From Aerococcaceae bacterium NML190073 (GTDB lineage: Bacteria > Bacillota > Bacilli > Lactobacillales > Aerococcaceae), in contig JAMXJH010000010.1 of the NCBI GenBank assembly GCA_026131555.1, forward strand, positions 1 through 64,000: a DNA stretch of 64,000 nucleotides. The letters are read 5' to 3'. A program made the translations under genes and the position numbers. The notes under the pieces were generated by a model that saw only the letters and a program-made list of their open reading frames with translations, did no database searches and was not told the DNA's origin. Shown piece after piece: positions 45,418 to 56,361 of the stretch. Positions within the stretch are counted from its first letter, which is position 1. Every line of letters starts with the position of its first letter.

Positions 45418-45687
45418 ATGGCATTATCAAAAGAGCGCAAAAATGAAATCATTAAAGCGTATGCTACTCACGAAGGAGATACAGGTTCTCCGGAAGTGCA
45501 AGTTGCTGTCTTGACAGAAGACATCAACATCTTGACAGAGCACATGCGTACACACAAGAAAGACTATCATTCTTACCGTGGTTTGATGATGAAAATTGGT
45601 CGTCGTCGTCACTTGTTAGCTTACTTGCGTGAGAAAGATATTCAACGTTACCGTGAATTAATCAAACGTTTAGGTTTACGTCGTTAA
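45418..45687 (+). CDS. rpsO: Ribosomal protein S15
   Basis: An 89-residue primary 16S rRNA-binding protein of the 30S platform. [15 protein letters not shown], the LxxHxxxHKKD region ([18 protein letters not shown]) and the C-terminal RRRHLLAYL...RLGLRR are diagnostic. ATG 45418 has SD AAAGAGGTG. Its terminator at 45699 separates it partly from pnp, the usual rpsO-pnp pair. Confidence 0.98.
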   Translation: MALSKERKNEIIKAYATHEGDTGSPEVQVAVLTEDINILTEHMRTHKKDYHSYRGLMMKIGRRRHLLAYLREKDIQRYRELIKRLGLRR

Positions 45688-45698
45688 TTTGTGGACAA

Positions 45699-45728
45699 AC
45701 GGACGACGCCACCGTCGTCCGTATTTTT
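45699..45728 (+). terminator. Terminator between rpsO and pnp
   Basis: A perfect ten-pair stem, ACGGACGACG with CGTCGTCCGT, loop CCAC, then a T-rich tract. Confidence 0.9.
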
Positions 45729-45837
45729 GTATAGAGCGAACTGCTATGCAATTATGAGAGGAAGAATGCTATACGATTCTTGCTTTGATACTTGTTTAGT
45801 AGTGCTCTGTACTACTATCAAAAAAAGGAGAGTAAAT

Positions 45838-47946
45838 ATGACAAACAAACATGTTTTTGAAACAACATTAGCGGGACGTCCGCTTTCTGTTGAAATTGGT
45901 GAATTAGCCAAACAAGCAAATGGTGCAGTTTTAGTACGTTACGGGGACACAGCGGTTTTGTCTGCAGTCGTTGCATCTAAGAAACCGACAACAGGGGATT
46001 TCTTCCCGCTAACTGTACACTATATTGAGAAAATGTATGCCGTCGGCAAAGTGCCGGGAGGCTTTATCAAGCGTGAAGGACGTCCTTCAGAAGCGGCAAC
46101 TTTAGCAAGCCGTTTAATCGATCGCCCATTACGTCCGATGTTCCCGGAAGGTGTACGTAACGAAGTGCAAGTAACGAATACGGTTTTATCCGTAGACAAA
46201 GATTGTACGCCGGAAATGGCGGCAATGTTAGGCGCTTCATTGGCATTAGCAGTATCAGACATTCCGTTTGACGGTCCAATCGCCGGTGTAAACGTAGGAC
46301 GCGTCAATGGTGAGTTAGTCATCAATCCAACCGTAGAACAAGCCGAATTAACCGATATTGAATTAACAGTAGCCGGAACAGCAACTGCCATCAATATGGT
46401 TGAAAGTAGCGCCAAAGAAGTATCGGAAGATGATATGTTAGAAGCGTTATTACTTGGGCACTCCGTCATTAAAGAATTAGTCGCCTTCCAAAATGAAGTC
46501 GTAGCCGCAATCGGCAAAGAGAAATTTGAGTTAACTATTGCCGAAGTAGCACCGGAAATTAAGCAACAAGTAGATGCGCTATACAAAGAACGTATGATTC
46601 AAGCAATTCAAACCGAAGAGAAAAAAGCGCGTGAAGCAGCTGTCAACGCAATCATGGAAGAAGCAGTATTGCACTTCACAGATGAATTGGGCGACCATCC
46701 AGATAAGGACGCTTTATTGAAGGATGTCAACACAGCTTTACATGATTTAGAAAAAGATGAAGTGCGTCGTTTAATTACCAAAGAACGCGTACGTCCTGAC
46801 GGTCGTAAAATTGATGAAATTCGTCCATTGAGTTCATCTGTTGCCCTATTACCGCGTGTTCACGGATCAGGTTTGTTCACACGCGGGCAAACACAAGTAT
46901 TAACAGCTGCAACATTGGCGCCATTGGGTGAACATCAAGTAATTGACGGCTTAGGAATTGAAGAAGCGAAGCGTTTCATTCACCACTATAATTTCCCTAG
47001 TTTCTCAGTTGGTGAAACAGGTCGTGTCGGAAGTCCGGGGCGTCGTGAAATTGGACATGGTGCGTTAGGAGAACGTGCGTTGAAGCAAGTGATTCCAACG
47101 CCGGAAGAATTCCCGTATACAATTCGTTTAGTTTCCGAAGTATTGGAATCGAATGGATCTTCTTCTCAGGCATCTATCTGTGCCGGCACACTTGCATTAA
47201 TGGATGCCGGGGTGCCAATTAAGGCTCCTGTTGCCGGCATTGCAATGGGATTAGTGATGGAAGGCGAAGATTACACTGTTCTAACAGATATTCAAGGTTT
47301 GGAAGACCATTTAGGAGATATGGATTTCAAAGTTGCCGGAACTGCTAGCGGGATTACAGCTTTACAAATGGATATTAAGATTCAAGGAATCACAGAAGCT
47401 ATTTTGGTAGAAGCATTGGAGCAAGCACGCAAGGCACGTTTAGAAATCTTAGATGAAATCACTTCAACAATTGCAGAGCCGCGTGCGGAATTAAGTCCAT
47501 ATGCGCCGAAGATTGACTTGATTACGATTCACCCTGACAAAATCAAAGTGGTTATCGGTCGCGGCGGCGAAACGATTAACTCAATTATTGATGCAACAGG
47601 TGTTAAGATTGATATTGACCAGAATGGTAATGTCAGCATTGCTTCGACAGATCAAGATATGATTGATAAAGCGAAAGCGATGATTGAATTACTTGTCGCT
47701 GAAGTTGAAGTGGGTGCTACATACGAAGGAACAGTTAAACGTATTGAGAAATTCGGTGCCTTCGTTGAAGTGTTGCCGGGTAAAGACGGTTTAGTTCATA
47801 TTTCTGAATTGGATCACAGACGCGTGGCAAGAGTGGAAGATATCTTAAATCTTGGTGACAAAGTAAAAGTAAAAGTTACTGAAATTGATGGGCAAGGACG
47901 TATTAACTTATCAAGAAAAGTTTTAATTGCTAAGCCGGAGATTTAA
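45838..47946 (+). CDS. pnp: Polyribonucleotide nucleotidyltransferase (PNPase)
   Basis: A trimeric 3'-5' phosphorolytic exoribonuclease of mRNA decay. It has 702 residues. Two RNase PH domains ([13 protein letters not shown] near the N-terminus; [15 protein letters not shown] and [14 protein letters not shown] in the second) are followed by KH ([14 protein letters not shown]) and S1 ([20 protein letters not shown]) domains. ATG 45838 has SD AAAGGAGAG. A longer frame to 45691 adds 49 Cys-rich residues and overlaps the terminator, so I reject it. A seven-pair hairpin (45797-45817) sits just above the SD in the leader. Confidence 0.97.
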   Translation: MTNKHVFETTLAGRPLSVEIGELAKQANGAVLVRYGDTAVLSAVVASKKPTTGDFFPLTVHYIEKMYAVGKVPGGFIKREGRPSEAATLASRLIDRPLRPMFPEGVRNEVQVTNTVLSVDKDCTPEMAAMLGASLALAVSDIPFDGPIAGVNVGRVNGELVINPTVEQAELTDIELTVAGTATAINMVESSAKEVSEDDMLEALLLGHSVIKELVAFQNEVVAAIGKEKFELTIAEVAPEIKQQVDALYKERMIQAIQTEEKKAREAAVNAIMEEAVLHFTDELGDHPDKDALLKDVNTALHDLEKDEVRRLITKERVRPDGRKIDEIRPLSSSVALLPRVHGSGLFTRGQTQVLTAATLAPLGEHQVIDGLGIEEAKRFIHHYNFPSFSVGETGRVGSPGRREIGHGALGERALKQVIPTPEEFPYTIRLVSEVLESNGSSSQASICAGTLALMDAGVPIKAPVAGIAMGLVMEGEDYTVLTDIQGLEDHLGDMDFKVAGTASGITALQMDIKIQGITEAILVEALEQARKARLEILDEITSTIAEPRAELSPYAPKIDLITIHPDKIKVVIGRGGETINSIIDATGVKIDIDQNGNVSIASTDQDMIDKAKAMIELLVAEVEVGATYEGTVKRIEKFGAFVEVLPGKDGLVHISELDHRRVARVEDILNLGDKVKVKVTEIDGQGRINLSRKVLIAKPEI

Positions 47947-47961
47947 TGAATAATAACAGTT

Positions 47962-48011
47962 GCGAGTAGCCAGCATCCTCTCGAAAGAGCATCTGGTTAC
48001 TCGCTCTTTTT
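47962..48011 (+). terminator. Terminator of pnp
   Basis: GCGAGTAGCCAG (47962-47973) pairs with CTGGTTACTCGC (47993-48004), then T-rich sequence. Confidence 0.9.
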
Positions 48012-48039
48012 ATGATTATGAAGGGTTAAATTAGATGTT

Positions 48040-48066
48040 TTAGCACTCTTTTGATAAGAGTGCTAA
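48040..48066 (+). promoter_or_regulatory. CIRCE element 1 (HrcA operator)
   Basis: TTAGCACTC, nine bases, GAGTGCTAA: a perfect CIRCE consensus. It lies 18 bp upstream of the -35 box. Confidence 0.97.
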
Positions 48067-48083
48067 TTTTTTATTCAAAAATG

Positions 48084-48112
48084 TTGACATCCGCGTTTGA
48101 GAAGTGTATGAT
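48084..48112 (+). promoter_or_regulatory. Promoter of the hrcA-grpE-dnaK operon
   Basis: -35 TTGACA (48084-48089), a 17-bp spacer, -10 TATGAT (48107-48112). It is flanked on both sides by CIRCE elements. Confidence 0.92.
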
Positions 48113-48116
48113 GAGT

Positions 48117-48143
48117 TTAGCACTTGTAAGTTAAGAGTGCTAA
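48117..48143 (+). promoter_or_regulatory. CIRCE element 2 (HrcA operator)
   Basis: TTAGCACTT, nine bases, GAGTGCTAA: one mismatch in the left arm. It covers the expected transcription start. Confidence 0.95.
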
Positions 48144-48159
48144 AAAGAGAGGTGAGGAG

Positions 48160-49173
48160 ATGTTAACTGCAAGGCAACAGCAAATTTTGCATTTAATTGT
48201 GCAACTTTATGGGCAATTAGAAGAACCGATTGGTTCCAAAACATTGCTTCAGCAAAGTGTACTCAATGTGAGTTCTGCAACAGTTCGCAATGAAATGTTA
48301 GCACTCGAACGTCAAGGGTACTTAACGAAAGCTCACACTTCAAGCGGACGCATTCCATCGTTTGATGCTTATCGTCATTACATCAATGAGTTGATTCACC
48401 ATGAGAATGATGCGCTTGATAAAGAAGACGAAATGATATTCAGAGAATTGTTTCGTGAACGACAGTATGATGCATTACAACAAGCGCAGATGGCAGCAGA
48501 TATTTTAGCAGCAACGACAGGGCATACAGCAGTCGTTTGGGCACAAAATAATGATGCGCATCACGTCAAAGAATTCCGTTTAATTCATTTGACGGATTAC
48601 AGTGTTATCGCCGTGTTGTTAACGGATAAAGGCTCCGTAGAAAGCCAACTGTTCGATTTAACAATCGGCATAAGTAAGGATACCATTCGTAAAGTGGCAG
48701 ACTTAATCAACGAAGAAGTGAAAGACTTATCGTTGACGGAAGCGACTCAACGTATGAAATTAATGGTGCCGCTCTTGTTGCAACGCACGATTTCGTATCG
48801 ATTGGACTTTCTCCCATTATTTGAAAAGATGACACATCAGCTCAAAGGGAATCACTACATTGTCAGTGGCAAAAATAATTTGTTTGATATGATTGACCCT
48901 AATATTGGCTCGCATAATTACAAGCAAATTTTCTCGTTTGTTGATGGATCGCGAGAGATGTACCAACTGCTCGAAGCACGTGAACCTGGATTAGAAGTAT
49001 TGTTCGGTGTCGAAATGTCGCCACATGCTTTAGCGAATATCAATATGATAACAGGTACGTATTACCAACATCATCAGAAGATTGTGATTGGTCTTATTGG
49101 ACCGGCTACGATGCGCTATCATCGTATTATCGGACTTATCGGACACATTATCCAAGAACTTTCGACTGAATAA
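48160..49173 (+). CDS. hrcA: Heat-inducible transcription repressor HrcA
   Basis: A 337-residue repressor that binds CIRCE and is held active by GroEL. The N-terminal winged helix (LTARQQQILHLIVQLYG, EPIGSKTLL, VSSATVRNEMLALERQGYL) and HTSSGRIPS are diagnostic. ATG 48160 has SD GAGGTGAGGAG. It represses its own operon through the two operators directly upstream. Confidence 0.97.
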   Translation: MLTARQQQILHLIVQLYGQLEEPIGSKTLLQQSVLNVSSATVRNEMLALERQGYLTKAHTSSGRIPSFDAYRHYINELIHHENDALDKEDEMIFRELFRERQYDALQQAQMAADILAATTGHTAVVWAQNNDAHHVKEFRLIHLTDYSVIAVLLTDKGSVESQLFDLTIGISKDTIRKVADLINEEVKDLSLTEATQRMKLMVPLLLQRTISYRLDFLPLFEKMTHQLKGNHYIVSGKNNLFDMIDPNIGSHNYKQIFSFVDGSREMYQLLEAREPGLEVLFGVEMSPHALANINMITGTYYQHHQKIVIGLIGPATMRYHRIIGLIGHIIQELSTE

Positions 49174-49205
49174 CGACTATTTTTTGCAAAAAGGAGGCGA
49201 TATAT

Positions 49206-49751
49206 TTGGCAGAAGAATTAGAAAAAGAAGTTGTTGAAATGCCGGATAACGAAGAATCATCGGTAGAAAGCATGGATGAAACAACGGAAATTGTAGAAGT
49301 AGACCCGCTTGCAGAATTGCAGGCAGAACGTGATAAATTGGAAGACCAGCTACTAAGAATGCAAGCAGAAATCGCAAACATGAAACGCATCCACACGCGG
49401 GAAAAGCAAGACGCAGCGAAATACCGTTCGCAAAGTTTAGCAACTAATTTATTAGATGTCATTGACAATTTGGAGCGCGCGTTAGCAACCGAAGCAACAT
49501 CGGAAGACGCACTGGCGTTGAAGAAAGGGATCGAAATGGTATATGCGCAATTTATTGCAGCATTCGAAAAAGAGCAAATCACTGTTATCAATCCGCTTAA
49601 TCAAGCATTCGACCCTAACTTCCATCAGGCAGTGAGTGTTATGCCGGTGAGCGAGGGGCAAGAGAGCGAAACCGTCGTGAACGTCTTACAGAAAGGTTAC
49701 CAATTATCAGATAGAATTTTACGACCGGCAATGGTTATTGTATCGGAATAA
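49206..49751 (+). CDS. grpE: Nucleotide exchange factor GrpE
   Basis: A 181-residue co-chaperone that releases ADP from DnaK. An acidic N-terminus precedes a long coiled coil (about 30-100: LEDQLLRMQAEIANMKRI); the beta-wing carries DPNFHQAV and VLQKGYQLSDRILRPAMV. The start is TTG 49206 after SD AAGGAGGCGAT. Second gene of the heat-shock operon; dnaK follows after 126 bases with its own SD. Confidence 0.96.
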   Translation: MAEELEKEVVEMPDNEESSVESMDETTEIVEVDPLAELQAERDKLEDQLLRMQAEIANMKRIHTREKQDAAKYRSQSLATNLLDVIDNLERALATEATSEDALALKKGIEMVYAQFIAAFEKEQITVINPLNQAFDPNFHQAVSVMPVSEGQESETVVNVLQKGYQLSDRILRPAMVIVSE

Positions 49752-49811
49752 AAAAACAAACAGTGAGGAAAATTATTTAGAAATTAAGTGCTGGCAATAT
49801 CCAAGCATTAG

Positions 49812-51701
<1,890 letters not shown>

Positions 51702-51718
51702 ATCATATAACTAAACGA

Positions 51719-51750
51719 ATGAAAGCCAAGAACACTTTCTTGGCTTTCAT
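51719..51750 (+). terminator. Strong hairpin between dnaK and dnaJ
   Basis: A perfect 14-pair stem, ATGAAAGCCAAGAA with TTCTTGGCTTTCAT, loop CACT. The T-run is missing, so it may be a partial terminator or an mRNA-processing/stability element that lowers dnaJ relative to dnaK. Confidence 0.6.
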
Positions 51751-51839
51751 ATTATGACGTATAAAGGTTGTTATCAAAGTGCTATATATTACTTTGTGTA
51801 ATTTTATAAACTGTTGTGATGAAGAAGAGGAGGTAGATT

Positions 51840-53009
51840 ATGGCAGATAAACGCGATTATTATGATGTCTTAGGGGTGTCCCGCGATGCTTCTGACGCCG
51901 AATTGAAGAAGGCCTATCGTAAATTATCTAAACAATACCATCCGGATATTAACCAAGCACCGGACGCTGCAGATAAATTTAAGGAAATCAGTGAAGCATA
52001 CGAAGTATTAAGCGACGCCCAAAAACGTGCTGCCTACGATCAGTATGGTCATGCTGCAACGGATCCTAATTTCGGAGCCGGTGGTTTCGGTGGAGGCTTT
52101 GGCGGATTTGGCGGCTTCGGGGGTGGCTTCTCCGGTGGAGGCTTCGGCGGATTTGAAGATATTTTCGATACATTCTTCAGCGGAGGTGGCGGACAGTCAC
52201 GCAGACCTAATGCGCCACGTAAAGGAAGTGATTTGCAATATCGTATCAAACTCTCGTTTGAAGATGCGATTTTTGGAAAAGAAGAAACGATTACGTATAA
52301 TCGTAAGGAAGAATGTCATTCGTGTCATGGAACGGGTGCTAAGGAAGGAACCCAACCCGTTACGTGTCATCGTTGCCATGGTTCAGGTGTTGTGCAAGTA
52401 GAACGCAATACACCATTTGGGCGTGTGATGACCCAAGGAACTTGTGATGTGTGTCATGGTACAGGGAAAGAAATCAAAGAAAAGTGTACGACATGTCATG
52501 GTTCCGGTAGTGAAAACAAACAACATTCTGTGAAGGTAACGATTCCAGCCGGTGTTGAGGACGGTCAACAAATGCGTCTTCAAGGACAGGGGGAAGCAGG
52601 TGCTAATGGTGGTCCGTACGGCGACTTATATGTTGTCTTTCAAGTGGAGCCGAGCGATATTTTTGAACGTGAAGGAACTGAAATTTACTATGAATTACCG
52701 ATTTCGTTCGCTCAAGCCGCTTTGGGTGATGAAGTAAAAGTACCGACTGTTCATGGCAATGTGAAGTTGAAAGTGCCGGCCGGGACACAAACGGGCACGA
52801 CATTCCGTCTACGAGGGAAAGGTGCACCGAGCATTCGTTCAGGACATAACGGCGACCAACATGTAACAGTTAAAGTTGTGACACCGAGAAAACTAAGCGA
52901 TCGTGAACGTGATTTGTTCAAGCAATTAGCAGAGGCATCCGGCAAGGAAGTTAAGGGACATAAGGGTGGCTTTTTTGACGGATTGAAAGATATGTTTGAC
53001 GGCAATTAA
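51840..53009 (+). CDS. dnaJ: Chaperone DnaJ (Hsp40)
   Basis: A 389-residue type I J-protein. The J domain carries HPD at 34-36, a Gly/Phe-rich stretch follows (about 75-115), then four CxxCxGxG zinc repeats ([32 protein letters not shown]) and the C-terminal substrate-binding domains. It delivers clients to DnaK and stimulates its ATPase. ATG 51840 has SD GAGGAGGT. Terminator at 53020. Confidence 0.98.
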   Translation: MADKRDYYDVLGVSRDASDAELKKAYRKLSKQYHPDINQAPDAADKFKEISEAYEVLSDAQKRAAYDQYGHAATDPNFGAGGFGGGFGGFGGFGGGFSGGGFGGFEDIFDTFFSGGGGQSRRPNAPRKGSDLQYRIKLSFEDAIFGKEETITYNRKEECHSCHGTGAKEGTQPVTCHRCHGSGVVQVERNTPFGRVMTQGTCDVCHGTGKEIKEKCTTCHGSGSENKQHSVKVTIPAGVEDGQQMRLQGQGEAGANGGPYGDLYVVFQVEPSDIFEREGTEIYYELPISFAQAALGDEVKVPTVHGNVKLKVPAGTQTGTTFRLRGKGAPSIRSGHNGDQHVTVKVVTPRKLSDRERDLFKQLAEASGKEVKGHKGGFFDGLKDMFDGN

Positions 53010-53019
53010 ATAGTAACGG

Positions 53020-53050
53020 AACAAGAGTTGACAACGACTCTTGTTTTTAT
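53020..53050 (+). terminator. Terminator of the heat-shock operon
   Basis: AACAAGAGT pairs with ACTCTTGTT around an eight-base loop, followed by T-rich sequence. Confidence 0.9.
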
Positions 53051-53186
53051 ATACGCAAAAAAGTTTGCAACAGATAAGTATCATATACTATTTTCCTTGT
53101 AAACAATCCTCAACAAGATAGTTGAATTTGTTAGTAGGGCGTGTAATAATAAGGGTAAGTTATTTTTTGTAAAAGGAGAATGGAAT

Positions 53187-53561
53187 ATGAAGAAGTTATT
53201 GATGTCTTTAGCTGCGGTTGCAGTGTTAACAGGCTGTCAAGCGTCACCGTCAACAGATAATGGGGAAGCTTCCGTTAAAGTAGAAATACTTGTTCAAGGA
53301 GAAGCGGTAGCTGATAAGGCAAAAACAATTAAAGTTGAGGCCGGAGAAGACGTATTGGATGCTATGAAAGATAATTACGAGGTTGTTGAAGACAACGGTT
53401 TAATTACAGCCATTGCCGGAATTGAATCTGATAAAGGCGACAATAAGGGACGTTATTGGAAATTGGTGGTAAATGGCGAAATGTCAATGGTTGGTGCTCA
53501 GGATGTGAAGTTGAAAGAAGGCGACACTGTTACTTTTGACTTAACGGATGATTGGAATTAG
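53187..53561 (+). CDS. DUF4430-like lipoprotein
   Basis: A 124-residue exported lipoprotein. The lipobox is LTGC (Cys 17) after a short signal peptide. The rest is a single small beta domain (VEILVQGEAVADKAKTIKV, EDVLDAMKDN, GRYWKLVVNGE, VKLKEGDTVTFDL) resembling DUF4430, a fold also seen in the C-terminal domain of B12-binding transcobalamin-type proteins. A role in ligand capture at the membrane is possible but unproven; no transporter genes are nearby. ATG 53187 has SD AAAGGAG. Confidence 0.8.
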   Translation: MKKLLMSLAAVAVLTGCQASPSTDNGEASVKVEILVQGEAVADKAKTIKVEAGEDVLDAMKDNYEVVEDNGLITAIAGIESDKGDNKGRYWKLVVNGEMSMVGAQDVKLKEGDTVTFDLTDDWN

Positions 53562-53564
53562 GTA

Positions 53565-54380
53565 ATGACGATGATTAAATATCTTTTCTCGGATATGGAT
53601 GGCACTTTGCTTGATGCTGAAGGTTATGTGAGTGATGAGAACGCAAAAGCACTCAGTAACGCCCAACTACCTTTATCACTTGTTTCAGCACGTTCAGCCA
53701 TTGAAATGGATGAAGCGATTGAAGCATTGGATTTAACGACCTTGCAAGTAGCGTTTAACGGCGGTTTGATTTATCGACCAACTCCTGAAGGCAGAAAGAT
53801 ATACAGTCAAACCCCTTTAGAATTTGATGTTGCGAAACGGATTATCCTTGATTTGCGCGCGGCTTTTCCATCATTGAGTGTCAGTTTCTATGATGTAGAC
53901 GCATGGTTCACAGATCAATTTGATGCAGGGATTGAGTTGGAGGAACGGATTACTCGTCAACGTTATACACTTGTTAACTTACAAGAGAAACTGGAGCAAA
54001 CAAATCTTATTTTGTTCAAAATCATGATGGTTACTTTCAGCATGGAGGAACTTCAAGAAGTCGAGGCTTTTTTACAAGAGCGTTATTCGAATGAACGCAT
54101 CAATGTACAACGTTCGGGGCATGGCTATTTGGAAGTTACTCACTGCGATGCGCAAAAAGCAAGAGGAATTGAGTTTATTTTGGCGCATGAAGGGTTAGCT
54201 GCTGAAGAAGTGGCTGCTTTCGGAGACGGGCATAATGATATTTCTATGTTAAGAATGGTCGGCAAGGCAATCGTAATGGAGAATGCAAGTGATGAAGTGA
54301 AAGTTTATGCAGACTTTATCACCACTGCCAATACGCAACATGGTGTGGCGCACGCTTTGAAACATTATATTAATCAATAG
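53565..54380 (+). CDS. Cof-type HAD hydrolase
   Basis: A 271-residue HAD IIB phosphatase. Motif I is DMDGTLLDAEG (residues 10-20), motif II VSARSA, motif IV AFGDGHNDISML. It follows the lipoprotein gene by three bases without a clear SD, so translation is probably coupled; ATG 53571, two codons on, is an equally possible start. Third Cof-type gene in the window. Substrate unknown. Confidence 0.85.
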   Translation: MTMIKYLFSDMDGTLLDAEGYVSDENAKALSNAQLPLSLVSARSAIEMDEAIEALDLTTLQVAFNGGLIYRPTPEGRKIYSQTPLEFDVAKRIILDLRAAFPSLSVSFYDVDAWFTDQFDAGIELEERITRQRYTLVNLQEKLEQTNLILFKIMMVTFSMEELQEVEAFLQERYSNERINVQRSGHGYLEVTHCDAQKARGIEFILAHEGLAAEEVAAFGDGHNDISMLRMVGKAIVMENASDEVKVYADFITTANTQHGVAHALKHYINQ

Positions 54381-54429
54381 TATGGACGTGATTGCCATGT
54401 CAATCATGCAAAACTTACTCTTACATACG

Positions 54430-54456
54430 GAACCATGCAGATACTGCATGGTTTTT
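54430..54456 (+). terminator. Terminator after the HAD gene
   Basis: AACCATGCAG and CTGCATGGTT pair over ten positions around ATA, followed by TTT. The remainder of the gap to 54628 shows no gene. Confidence 0.85.
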
Positions 54457-54628
54457 CTAATATGAGAAAAATAGGCATGAGGAAGCAGGTGCATTTCAAA
54501 CTTAATAACGATAGTGAAGATACTTAGAGCGAGAATTTAATCGGGTTGGAAGCGAGTAGCGATAGGTCGATTGCACATCTCATCACAGAGAATATAATTC
54601 TAAATGATGTTTAATCTTCTTTTCGTCA

Positions 54629-54657
54629 TAGACAGAGAGGTTATTTCATGTTAGAAT
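54629..54657 (+). promoter_or_regulatory. Promoter of the 509-aa secreted protein
   Basis: -35 TAGACA (54629-54634), a 17-bp spacer, -10 TAGAAT (54652-54657) with upstream TG. It lies 32 bp before the start codon. Confidence 0.75.
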
Positions 54658-54689
54658 AATCACAAAATAATAGAAAAGGGGATTTTTGT

Positions 54690-56219
54690 ATGTTTTGTCA
54701 AACAAAAAAACATGTATTGAAAACTGTGATGCTCAGCTCTTTGTTGTTGTCGTCGTTAGCGCCAAGCGTTCTAGCTGCTGATAGTCAATTACCTGCTGAA
54801 TTAAATGCGAATATGCATACGGTAATCGATAAGGAAAGTGAAGCGATTATCTACAACGGGCACGAGTATCAGTATGATGTCACATCAGGTGCAACACCAT
54901 TACCTGCGCGTCTTGAAGACGGCAAGCAACCTGAAGCGATGAGCTTGGAAGAAAAGGAGCAATTTTTCCATTGGACAGTGCAGCCACCTAAAGGGTTGAT
55001 TATGGGTGAATATTTCACAACTGAGCAGTTGTTTGGCGCCGCAGATTCGCAGTATAAAGCAATTGTTGAATTAGTTGTCGATGCCGGCAAAATCGTGCAC
55101 GTTGAACTGGATGAGTACACCCCAGAAACGTATTACGATGAAACGTGGGCAGGTAAGCCTAAACGCAATTCCGGATATGCTTTCTTCCAATTCTCTAAGC
55201 CAAGAACCGATATGACGCATGTTACATGGTCTAATGGTATTACATTCTTAGAATGGCAAATTTTGAAAGCGAACAATATTGCGATTGAATTTGATACGAT
55301 TACAGGATCATCAAACAGTGCACGTGAAGGTTTCATTCCGGCTATTCAAGCAATGAACAAAGAAGTACAGGAGGCCTCTAATAAATACTATATCGGCTAT
55401 GTGGGTGAAACAGTTGATGGCGTAACCCCACGTTTGGAATTGGTATTCGATGGCAAAAATATTGCTGATGTGCGGTATGATGAGTATTTGGCAGATAACA
55501 AAGATGATGTCAAAGATGAAGCGTTGAAACCATTTTACCGTCAAAGCAAACACGATTCATTGGATTACAACAGCAAAGAGAAAAATCCTGCCCTTTCACA
55601 AGACAATGAATTCATTGATTTCGTTGCGCAACTCAAAGCCAAAGTGCTTGAGGCACAATCATTGGATGTTGAATTGGAGAATGCACCGAAAGAATTTGCG
55701 AATTATCAAGCATTGGTTGAGCAAGTGAAACCTGCAGTTGAGCATTATTTAGCGAATGGCTACACACATGACATTGGAACAATCACTGAAAAATCAGAAG
55801 ATGCTCGTGCAGTACGAGATGCGGGTATTTCCGGTGAAAACTTCGAATTGAAAGTAGTATCAGCAGATTATGATGAAGCAGGCGAAACAATTAAGGCTGA
55901 AGTTGAAGTAACGAATAATGGTGAGGTGGACTATCACTTTAATACTTCTGCGATTCACTTTATTGTGCATCCTCAAGAAGCAGATGCTTCAAACGAAAAC
56001 TTTGGACCTTTGTTCGGACACATGTCACAAGGGAATACATCCAATAACGTAGGGGAGCGTGTTGCAAACTCCCTTACTGAAGATGTGACTGTAAAAGCGG
56101 GGGAAACAATCAAGTTATCGATAGAAGGTAAGCCGGTTTATCCAACAGATACAGGCGTTAAAGTACGTTTATATACTAAGAAACTAGATATGACTGTACC
56201 ATTAGTAAGTGAAGAATAA
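54690..56219 (+). CDS. Secreted protein with FMN-binding-domain-like repeats
   Basis: A 509-residue exported protein; a signal peptide covers about residues 1-29 (ending VLAA) with no lipobox or LPXTG. Two related segments (IVELVVDAGKIVHVELDEY near 125 and LELVFDGKNIADVRYDEY near 240) look like FMN_bind domains as in PplA/EetA and RnfG. Candidate flavin-attachment motifs are DVTSGAT at 63-69, close to the DxxSGAT consensus, and DTITGSS at 202-208. The C-terminal 120 residues form an Ig-like domain (EVEVTNNGEVDYHF). If flavinylated, it would carry electrons outside the membrane; no ApbE or Ndh2 gene is in the window. Assignment is tentative. ATG 54690 has SD AAAGGGGAT. Confidence 0.65.
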   Translation: MFCQTKKHVLKTVMLSSLLLSSLAPSVLAADSQLPAELNANMHTVIDKESEAIIYNGHEYQYDVTSGATPLPARLEDGKQPEAMSLEEKEQFFHWTVQPPKGLIMGEYFTTEQLFGAADSQYKAIVELVVDAGKIVHVELDEYTPETYYDETWAGKPKRNSGYAFFQFSKPRTDMTHVTWSNGITFLEWQILKANNIAIEFDTITGSSNSAREGFIPAIQAMNKEVQEASNKYYIGYVGETVDGVTPRLELVFDGKNIADVRYDEYLADNKDDVKDEALKPFYRQSKHDSLDYNSKEKNPALSQDNEFIDFVAQLKAKVLEAQSLDVELENAPKEFANYQALVEQVKPAVEHYLANGYTHDIGTITEKSEDARAVRDAGISGENFELKVVSADYDEAGETIKAEVEVTNNGEVDYHFNTSAIHFIVHPQEADASNENFGPLFGHMSQGNTSNNVGERVANSLTEDVTVKAGETIKLSIEGKPVYPTDTGVKVRLYTKKLDMTVPLVSEE

Positions 56220-56266
56220 TCCATTCATCTTCTATTGATGTAGTGTTCCTTACAAAAAAATGAAAT

Positions 56267-56312
56267 AAAGACAGTGGTTTTGAGAAGTATTCTCTTATCA
56301 CTGTCTTTTATT
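56267..56312 (+). terminator. Terminator of the 509-aa gene
   Basis: AAAGACAGTG pairs with CACTGTCTTT with a further inner stem (GAGAA/TTCTC), followed by a T-rich tail. Confidence 0.85.
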
Positions 56313-56327
56313 GTGTCGCTATGAAAT

Positions 56328-56355
56328 AATCCCATGACTACTTTGTCATGGGATT
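56328..56355 (-). terminator. Terminator of the GH20 gene
   Basis: A perfect 11-pair stem, AATCCCATGAC with GTCATGGGATT, just past the stop codon on the minus strand. It stands tail to tail with the terminator of the convergent gene. Confidence 0.8.
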
Positions 56356-56361
56356 ATCGTT

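Noticed and set aside
45691-45837. 49-codon N-terminal extension of pnp
   Set aside because: Overlaps the rpsO-pnp terminator and leader hairpin; ATG 45838 has the SD and gives the normal family length.
46020-46586. 188-codon minus-strand frame inside pnp
   Set aside because: Lies wholly within PNPase, no ribosome site, Ser/Thr-rich translation typical of antisense shadows.
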